Source of the DNA: UBA2160 sp964588665
GTDB taxonomy: Bacteria > Chloroflexota > Dehalococcoidia > Lucifugimonadales > UBA1123
Reading direction: 5' to 3'
Assembly (NCBI GenBank): GCA_964588665.1
Contig: CAZPQQ010000015.1
Coordinates: 1-54,907 of the forward strand
Length of the DNA: 54,907 nucleotides
Notes under the pieces: model-generated
What the model was told of the DNA's origin: nothing
What the model saw: only the letters and a program-made list of their open reading frames with translations
The model's database searches: none
Translations under genes and position numbers: made by a program
Shown: positions 49,746-54,907 of the stretch, in pieces
Position numbering within the stretch: position 1 is the stretch's first letter
Layout of the letters: each line of letters opens with the position of its first letter

Positions 49746-50663
49746 CTAGAACACCGCTATCGGGTTGACCGGTGAGCCGGTGCCGCCGATTACGTTGAGC
49801 GGGTTGATTGTTAGCATGAACTCGTGGCGGCCCTCCTCGGCGCAGACGTCGGCCAGGGGCTCCAGCAGGCTGTTGTCGAGGAGCGCGACGCCGTAGGCGA
49901 AGATTACGCCGTGGACGGTCCACGGGAGGTTGTACTCGTTCGGCTCGGCGTCCATCATGTCCCAGCCAAGGATCGAGATGTCGGACTCGCGGACGAACGG
50001 GAGACACGACGCGTGGAGGCCGGGCCTCGACGATCTGCCGCCCCATGTTCCGTCGTTGTCTTTCGCATATGCGTCGCGGCCGCTGTAGACCATCAGCGCG
50101 TCGCCTGGCTCGATCGAGACGCCCTGGGCCTCGGCGATCTCCGCGAGCTCCCAGCCGTGGACCGGTTTGTCGACGGTGACATAGGGCACGCCCCGATGGC
50201 GAGGCACGTCCAGCAGCACTCCTCGGGTCAGGATGCCGTCGCTCCACTCGTCGACCGTCCCGAAACTCGCGCCGTCGAAGCCGATGATGTCGCGCGGGTT
50301 CTTGCCCTCCCACGTGCCGCCTTCGTCCCACACGTGGCACAGTGCGTCGATGTGCGTCGTGGCCGTGCCGTGATAGCGGACTCCGTAGTAGTCCATCGCC
50401 GCGCCGCCGCCGTTCGGGCGTTCCATGAAGATCATCGAGTGTTGAGCCGGGTGCGGGTTCTCGCGAGTCGGCGTCACCGGAAACGGTCGGCTGAGGGACA
50501 CGGTCCGGCCCTTCTGGACGAGCTTCGTGGCCGCGAGCCGTTTCCCGTCGTCGATCAGGTTCATGGCGCCGGCGGCGGCCTTGTCGCCCCAGCGGCCCCA
50601 GTTCCGCGAATCTCGCAGGTAGGATATAACGTCGTCTTTGCTTGGGATTTTGTTGTCGGGCAC
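49746..50663 (-). CDS. Cyclase family protein (kynurenine formamidase-like)
   Basis: A 305-residue metal-dependent hydrolase of the cyclase family (PF04199 type). The signature is H-G-T-A-T-T-H-I-D-A-L-C-H, giving the His-x-x-x-x-x-His-x-Asp-x-x-x-His metal site at about residues 98-110; the later G-D-A-L-M-V-Y-S-G-R, G-L-H-A-S-C-L-P-F and D-M-M-D-A segments also fit. Family members cleave N-formylkynurenine, isatin or other amides and lactones. Start is GTG 50663 with GGAGG about 8 nt upstream. It is divergent from an SDR gene 200 bp away. Together with the amidohydrolases it suggests breakdown of ring-derived compounds. Confidence 0.88.
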   Translation of the reverse strand: MPDNKIPSKDDVISYLRDSRNWGRWGDKAAAGAMNLIDDGKRLAATKLVQKGRTVSLSRPFPVTPTRENPHPAQHSMIFMERPNGGGAAMDYYGVRYHGTATTHIDALCHVWDEGGTWEGKNPRDIIGFDGASFGTVDEWSDGILTRGVLLDVPRHRGVPYVTVDKPVHGWELAEIAEAQGVSIEPGDALMVYSGRDAYAKDNDGTWGGRSSRPGLHASCLPFVRESDISILGWDMMDAEPNEYNLPWTVHGVIFAYGVALLDNSLLEPLADVCAEEGRHEFMLTINPLNVIGGTGSPVNPIAVF

Positions 50664-50763
50664 GTTGCAGACCTCCGTTGTTAGGTGTTGCGAACTCTAT
50701 CGCATGTGTAAATGCAGGGCAAGTGGGACGTTTGTCGCAGCTAGTCGGGCGCCTCGATACCTG

Positions 50764-50793
50764 CCTTCAGTCCCTTGCGTCCCTCCGGTCCCT
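50764..50793. repeat. 9-nt tandem array, copy 2
   Basis: Three units TTCAGTCCC, TTGCGTCCC, TCCGGTCCC directly in a row, upstream of the SDR promoter region. Similar in sequence and spacing to 13477-13514. Confidence 0.6.
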
Positions 50794-50810
50794 GCCGCCG
50801 ACGCCTGGTA

Positions 50811-50816
50811 TATAAT
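50811..50816 (+). promoter_or_regulatory. Candidate -10 box for the SDR gene
   Basis: TATAAT followed by GGGGCCG, 50 bp before ATG. No clear -35 hexamer. Same TATAATGGGG context as the strong promoter at 43341. Confidence 0.5.
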
Positions 50817-50865
50817 GGGGCCGATTTCACATCGGACACATTCCACGCAAGAAGGGGGAACGCTC

Positions 50866-51714
50866 ATGGGTAAGTTGGATGGCAAGCATTGCGTCATCAC
50901 CGGCGCCAGCCGGGGCATCGGGGCGGAGATCGCCATGGAGTTCGCGAAGGAAGGCGGCAAGATCGTAGCCGCCGCCCGGACGCTTCACGAAGGCGACCAC
51001 GTGCTCGAAGGCTCGCTTGACTACACGGTCCAGCAGATCAAGGACGCCGGCGGCGAGGCGACTGCATCGGCGGTCAATATCTCACTGCCCGAGGACTGCG
51101 AGCGCTTGATCGAGGAGGCTCACGCGGCATACGGCCCGATCGACGTGCTGGTCAACAACGCCGCGTTGACGTACTTCATCCCGGTCAAAGACTATCCTCC
51201 GCGTCGGTGGATGCGATCCTGGGCGGTGAACTTCCATGCGCCATTCCTGCTGAGCCAGATCGTGCTGCAAGAGATGATCGAGCGCAAGGGCGGCAGCATC
51301 GTCAACATCTCTTCGGGCGCGGCGATCGGCCCGGGCCGCGGACCGTACCCCGATGCACCGACCGGCGGCGGCGGAACCTGCTACGGCGCCGAGAAAGCCG
51401 CACTGGAGCGGTTCACGCAGGGGCTCGCGCAAGAGGTCTACCAGCACGGAATCTCCGTCACGTGCGTGTCGCCGTCGCAGGTCGTACCCACTCCGGGCAC
51501 GGTGTTCCACAACCTGGTCACGGGCATGGACGACCCCCGTGGCGAGGACCCGAATCTCATGGCCAAGTCGTCGCTTCTTCTCGCGACCGAGCCGCTGGAC
51601 AAGGTCACCGGTCGCGTGACCTATAGCCAGGAGATCCTCAAGGAGTTTGGCTGGATTTCCGAAGGCAAAGGCACCGGCATCGACCGCAAAGGGAGCGGTT
51701 ACAGCCTGGTGTAA
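50866..51714 (+). CDS. SDR family oxidoreductase
   Basis: A 282-residue classical SDR. The cofactor site is T-G-A-S-R-G-I-G; N-N-A-A gives the Asn strand; the active site is Ser in V-N-I-S-S-G and Tyr/Lys in Y-G-A-E-K-A-A-L. Arg after the Gly motif favours NADP(H). An insert before the Tyr, G-P-G-R-G-P-Y-P-D-A-P-T-G-G-G-G-T, is longer than usual and Gly/Pro-rich. ATG 50866 has AAGGGGGAA upstream; the open frame further 5' runs through the promoter and repeat and is not coding. A strong terminator follows, so it is a single-gene unit. Confidence 0.92.
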   Translation: MGKLDGKHCVITGASRGIGAEIAMEFAKEGGKIVAAARTLHEGDHVLEGSLDYTVQQIKDAGGEATASAVNISLPEDCERLIEEAHAAYGPIDVLVNNAALTYFIPVKDYPPRRWMRSWAVNFHAPFLLSQIVLQEMIERKGGSIVNISSGAAIGPGRGPYPDAPTGGGGTCYGAEKAALERFTQGLAQEVYQHGISVTCVSPSQVVPTPGTVFHNLVTGMDDPRGEDPNLMAKSSLLLATEPLDKVTGRVTYSQEILKEFGWISEGKGTGIDRKGSGYSLV

Positions 51715-52106
51715 CGTCACACTAGAGCGCTTGAGGCCGGACACCATCTGATTGGTGTCCGGCCTTTGTAGTTTCTGGGATGTTTCTTATCTTTGTCCCC
51801 TTGCCTGCGCTTTCAGACAGGCCAAAGAAGGGTCCAGAAAGGCCTTGCGTCCTTCCAGTTGCGTGATTAGGCTGATACGAAGCCCTGAATTACGCCGTCG
51901 TTTGTATGGTGTTCGGCCAAGATTCGGACAGAACTTCGAGTGACCGGTTCACTTTATTTCTCGTCGAGAGACCCAGAATTACTGTGAGTCCAGGGAGTTT
52001 TGGCCTAATCGCAAGGTGGCCCGGATCGCGTTCTACGCTCCGATGGCCGATGTCTTGAGATCCGGACCGAGAGCATCCGCCCATAGCCCAGAGAAGAGGA
52101 CTGAAT
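51715..52106. other. Intergenic region after the SDR terminator
   Basis: After the terminator hairpin, about 340 bases contain no gene I can support. The region before 52107 should hold the promoter of the OLD-like gene, but no convincing hexamer pair was found. Confidence 0.45.
51735..51767 (+). terminator. Rho-independent terminator
   Basis: GGCCGGACACCA (51735-51746) pairs perfectly with TGGTGTCCGGCC (51753-51764) over a 6-nt loop, followed by TTT. It lies 20 bp after the SDR stop codon. Confidence 0.88.
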
Positions 52107-54104
52107 ATGAAACTTGTGCGAGCGAGGGTGACGAACTACCGAAGCATCGACGACTCCGGGTGGGTCTCGCTGGACAACGTGACTTGCATGGTGGGCAAGA
52201 ACGAGTCCGGCAAGACCGCGTTCCTGCAAGCCCTCCGTCGCCTCAACCCAGTCGGCGGCATCGGAGGTTCGTTCGATCTCCGCGATTATCCGCGCAAAGG
52301 ATACGTGCGGTACAAGCGCCGGCATGACGACGAGCCCGCCACTGTCGTCCAGGCCGAATTCGAACTCACCGAAGACGAGATGGAAGAGCTCGAACTCGAG
52401 TTCGGTCAAGGCGTGCTTCGATCGCCTATGGTGGTCGCCAGCAAGAACTACAAAAACCAGAGGCAATGGAGCGTCGAAGTCGACGAGGGCGCGGTTGTTC
52501 GGCACGTCATCGCGGCCGCCAATCTTCCGCACGAGGTCATGCAATTCGTAGGCGAGGCCAATTCTTGGGAGACGCTGCAGTCGCAACTCGAATCCCTGGA
52601 CATCAAGCCGCCGTCCGTGTTGCAGCTTCTGTCGGAATTGCCGGATCGGTTCAGGACGGACCTGCGCCAACAGGTTATCGAAGAGTACCTGGAAGGGTTC
52701 CTGCCCACGTTCGTGTACTTCGACAATTACAGCGCGATGCAGGGCCGGATTTCGATCCAAGACATCAAACGCCGCAATTATATGGGCGCCGACATCGACG
52801 ACGCCGACCGAACGTTTATGTCGCTGCTCAAACTGGTGGGCGCAGACCTAGATGACCTCGAAAGCCAAACCAACTACGAGTATCTGAAGGCCGAGCTGGA
52901 GTCGGCTTCCATCGGCATCTCCGACGAGATATTTGAGTTCTGGAAGCAGAACAGGCAGCTCCGGGTCGAGTTCGACCTGTCCGCCGCCAACCCCAACGAC
53001 CCGCCGCCCCTGGACACGGGGACAATCCTCCACGTGCGCATCTGGAACGACAAACATCGCGTCTCCGTTCCATTCGACGAGCGGTCCAAGGGATTCGTAT
53101 GGTTCTTCTCGTTCCTGGTCTATTTCTCGCAGCTCGAGGAAGACGAAGAGCGAGACCTGGTGCTGCTCCTCGACGAGCCCGGGCTCAATCTGCACGCATT
53201 GGCACAGTACGATTTCCTGCGGTTCATCGAACAACGTCTCGCCCCGCGGAACCAGGTCATCTACACGACCCACTCGCCGTTCATGATCAACCTGGACGAC
53301 CTGAGCCGGGTGCGAACGGTTGAAGACACCGATGACCGCGGCACGGTGGTCGGCCAAGACATCCTGAGGAACAGCCGCGAGACCGTGTTCCCGCTTGAGA
53401 TGGCTCTCGGTTACCAGATGGCGCAGACGCTGTTCCTGGCGCCGCACTGTTTGCTGGTCAATTCGTCTTCTGACCTGATCTACCTTCAGGTGTTGGGCGA
53501 GATCTGCGCGTCGCAAGGGCGTCAGCGCCTGGACCCGAGGTGGGTGGTCATACCCGTTGGAGACGCCGACAACCTACCCGCGTTCGTGTCGCTCCTCGGC
53601 GACAGCTACGTGAGCGTCGCGGTGTTGATGGACGTCACGCCCACGCACAGAGAGCACGTCGATCAGATCAACGAGTCGGGACCAGCCGGTCAACGCAACC
53701 CGATCAGGTGGGTCGAGGTCACACGGGTCCGAGACTCGGACATCGAAGATCTGCTGGACCCTGGATTCTACCTGAAGCTTGTGAATCAGGCCTATGACGC
53801 GGAGCTGCGCCTGCCGCTAACTTTGCGGGCGATCACCGAGAGCAATCCTCGAATCGTGCAGCGCCTGAAGGACCATTTCGAGGCCGAGGGCATTGCCGGC
53901 GGTCGATTCGAGTCCCACAGGCCGGCCGCCCATCTCTTGCAGAACCATCTTCGTTTGGGCGGAGAACTCAACGACAGCGCGATTGATGCCGCGGCTTCGA
54001 TGTTCGAGCGCATCAACGCGCTTCTGCCGTCGAACGGCGCCACAAACGGCAACGGCCACGACGCGGCCAAAGCCCACGTCTTGGCAACGGCGGTCGGCGA
54101 CTAA
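52107..54104 (+). CDS. OLD-like AAA ATPase with degenerate TOPRIM region
   Basis: A 665-residue protein of the SMC/ABC-like ATPase group. The N-terminus has the R-A-R-V-T-N-Y-R-S-I start typical of OLD and RecF proteins and Walker A G-K-N-E-S-G-K-T (30-37). A long insert with acidic helices follows, then Walker B L-V-L-L-L-D-E-P-G-L-N-L-H-A. The C-terminal part (about 450-665) sits where OLD nucleases have TOPRIM, but the usual V-E-G-x-S-D reads V-N-S-S-S-D and the later D-x-D-like site reads L-M-D-V-T-P. The nuclease is therefore probably inactive or altered. OLD family proteins act in phage defence or DNA repair; no partner such as GajB or a reverse transcriptase is adjacent. GAAGAGGA precedes ATG. 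Confidence 0.78.
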   Translation: MKLVRARVTNYRSIDDSGWVSLDNVTCMVGKNESGKTAFLQALRRLNPVGGIGGSFDLRDYPRKGYVRYKRRHDDEPATVVQAEFELTEDEMEELELEFGQGVLRSPMVVASKNYKNQRQWSVEVDEGAVVRHVIAAANLPHEVMQFVGEANSWETLQSQLESLDIKPPSVLQLLSELPDRFRTDLRQQVIEEYLEGFLPTFVYFDNYSAMQGRISIQDIKRRNYMGADIDDADRTFMSLLKLVGADLDDLESQTNYEYLKAELESASIGISDEIFEFWKQNRQLRVEFDLSAANPNDPPPLDTGTILHVRIWNDKHRVSVPFDERSKGFVWFFSFLVYFSQLEEDEERDLVLLLDEPGLNLHALAQYDFLRFIEQRLAPRNQVIYTTHSPFMINLDDLSRVRTVEDTDDRGTVVGQDILRNSRETVFPLEMALGYQMAQTLFLAPHCLLVNSSSDLIYLQVLGEICASQGRQRLDPRWVVIPVGDADNLPAFVSLLGDSYVSVAVLMDVTPTHREHVDQINESGPAGQRNPIRWVEVTRVRDSDIEDLLDPGFYLKLVNQAYDAELRLPLTLRAITESNPRIVQRLKDHFEAEGIAGGRFESHRPAAHLLQNHLRLGGELNDSAIDAAASMFERINALLPSNGATNGNGHDAAKAHVLATAVGD

Positions 54105-54416
54105 CCTCGCGAGACCGGGGCGGGCGAACGAATCGCTGCCCCCACATCAAACCCGGATCGATAAGGTTCCCCGAGTATTTCGGGGAACCCGGACCCACAG
54201 AACTACTTCCCTATCAATGGGCCAACTTGGATCGCTGCATGCAAGTTGGCCCAACTCATTGTTGCTTCGAGTCATTGCGGCGATCACTTTCGGTAATGCG
54301 TGAGAGTGACTTTCATTTGTGGAGCCGCCTGCATTCGCGAAATCCCATCTCTCTGAGGCTGCTACAATGCCTCCACGTGGACATCTTGGCGCATATTTCA
54401 ACCTGAGAAGAGACCG
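54105..54416. other. Intergenic region with two strong hairpins
   Basis: No gene. A 10-bp stem GGTTCCCCGA/TCGGGGAACC (54165-54189) and an 11-bp stem GGGCCAACTTG/CAAGTTGGCCC (54219-54252) follow the OLD-like gene. Neither has a good T-tract, so they are possible factor-dependent terminators or repeats. Confidence 0.55.
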
Positions 54417-54812
54417 ATGGATCGTAACGTTGTTAACCCATGGACATGGCAGGATCAATTTGGATTCGTTCAGGCGAACCATCTCTCAGGGGCGGAGCAG
54501 GTCTTGTTGTGCGCAGGGCAGACGTCGGTGGACAATGACGGAAGCCCCCTACATCCGGGCGACATGGGCGCCTAGGTTTCCCAAGCGCTCGACAACTTGG
54601 AGACGGTGTTGGGCGATGCCGTATTCTCGTTGGCGGACGTTGTCAGGCTCAACTACTACGTGACCGACATCGACGCGTTCATGGCCCCAGCCGAGGGTTT
54701 CGGTTCCCAGCTAGGACAAGCTGGATGCCGCCCGGCGAGCACGTTGCTCGGCGTGGCAAGCCTGGCATTTCCCGAGTTGATGGTGGAGCTCGAGGCGACC
54801 GCCGCGAAGTGA
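54417..54812 (+). pseudogene. RidA family protein with an in-frame TAG
   Basis: From ATG 54417 (GAGAAGAG upstream) the frame gives V-L-L-C-A-G-Q-T-S-V-D-N-D-G-S, then G-D-M-G-A-stop-V-S-Q-A-L-D-N-L-E at codon 53, then R-L-N-Y-Y-V-T-D-I-D-A-F, and P-A-S-T-L-L-G-V-A-S-L-A-F-P-E-L-M-V-E-L-E-A-T-A. This is a complete 131-codon RidA (reactive enamine/imine deaminase) apart from the TAG 54573-54575, which sits where relatives have Gln (CAG). The R-P-A-S-T Arg used by active RidA corresponds to C-R-P-A-S-T, so the protein would be active if intact. A sequence error or a very recent nonsense mutation both fit. Confidence 0.75.
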
Positions 54813-54871
54813 GCCGGCGCCACCTTCTGACCACCGGCATCGAATTGACCTGTGCGGCGCCCAATCCGTAG

Positions 54872-54892
54872 GGGAGGGTTTCAAACCCTCCC
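54872..54892. repeat. 21-bp palindrome
   Basis: GGGAGGGTTT and AAACCCTCCC around one base. It follows the RidA reading frame by 60 bp. It may be a dispersed repeat, but no second copy is in the window. Confidence 0.5.
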
Positions 54893-54907
54893 GCGTATTA
54901 TGCTTGC

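Noticed and set aside
26348..54575. Stop-codon reassignment (TAA/TAG read as Gln)
   Set aside because: Many intact genes here end with TAA or TAG, so the two Gln-to-stop sites are better explained by mutation or error.
1..54907. tRNA, rRNA and CRISPR arrays
   Set aside because: No cloverleaf with a T-loop and acceptor pair was seen in the gaps, and none of the repeat arrays has spacer-like unique sequence of constant length.

Overview
This window looks like a scaffold from an uncultivated bacterium, probably a marine SAR202-like member of the Chloroflexota. That placement is inferred from gene content: type III CoA-transferases, crotonases, FMN-dependent hydroxy-acid dehydrogenase, SDRs, paired amidohydrolases, a cyclase-family hydrolase, OFA-like MFS carriers, roughly 60% G+C, and many small dispersed palindromic repeats. 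No rRNA, tRNA, integrase, transposase or CRISPR was seen. A block of exactly 100 N (47681-47780) marks a scaffold join inside a repeat.

Layout. 133-6818: an MFS carrier convergent with a membrane glycosyltransferase bearing PA14 repeats and a double-domain CoA-transferase. 6976-10071: a small Rdx (SelW-like) selenoprotein, an MrfA-type helicase and a DUF503 protein. 10151-13358: two unrecognised proteins, one with a probable frameshift near its N-terminus. 13670-18655: two crotonases, CoxG-like, aminotransferase, RNase D. 18937-23578: a GT-B protein overlapping a molybdopterin oxidoreductase, then small genes. 23880-30378: two paralogous amidohydrolases flanking FHA, a broken GNAT, a PPC/DUF296 protein, SDR and FMN dehydrogenase. 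30593-33699: a YtkA / CopD / CcdA-like envelope module, probably copper or redox related. 33917-37120: a pseudo-receiver and a NarX/NarL-type two-component pair. 37725-46670: CoA-transferase, ABC exporter, MFS, RDD protein and a DUF3179 lipoprotein. 46861-54812: Tag glycosylase, SelA-like PLP enzyme, cyclase, SDR, OLD-like ATPase and a RidA gene with one nonsense codon.

The most notable result is two genes that normal gene calling breaks at an in-frame TGA and that read as selenoproteins. One is a SelW/Rdx protein (C-V-P-U motif, 6976-7263). The other is a DUF3179 lipoprotein (W-U-T-L-C-G-T, 45123-46670), where TGA replaces the first Cys of the family's W-C-P-L-C-G-T signature. In both, a compact hairpin starts 13-14 nt after the UGA and has a 5-nt loop with G in second place, as expected for a bacterial SECIS. 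The organism would therefore need selA, selB, selC and selD elsewhere; none is in this window.

The rest of the gene set suggests an aerobic or microaerobic heterotroph that takes up organic acids, activates them by CoA transfer and degrades them through crotonase, SDR, flavin and amidohydrolase steps. Repeats are abundant: a 134-bp MITE-like palindrome (two full copies, one providing the stop codon of an SDR), a 35-bp palindrome family that the scaffold gap splits, and short 7- and 9-nt tandem arrays.
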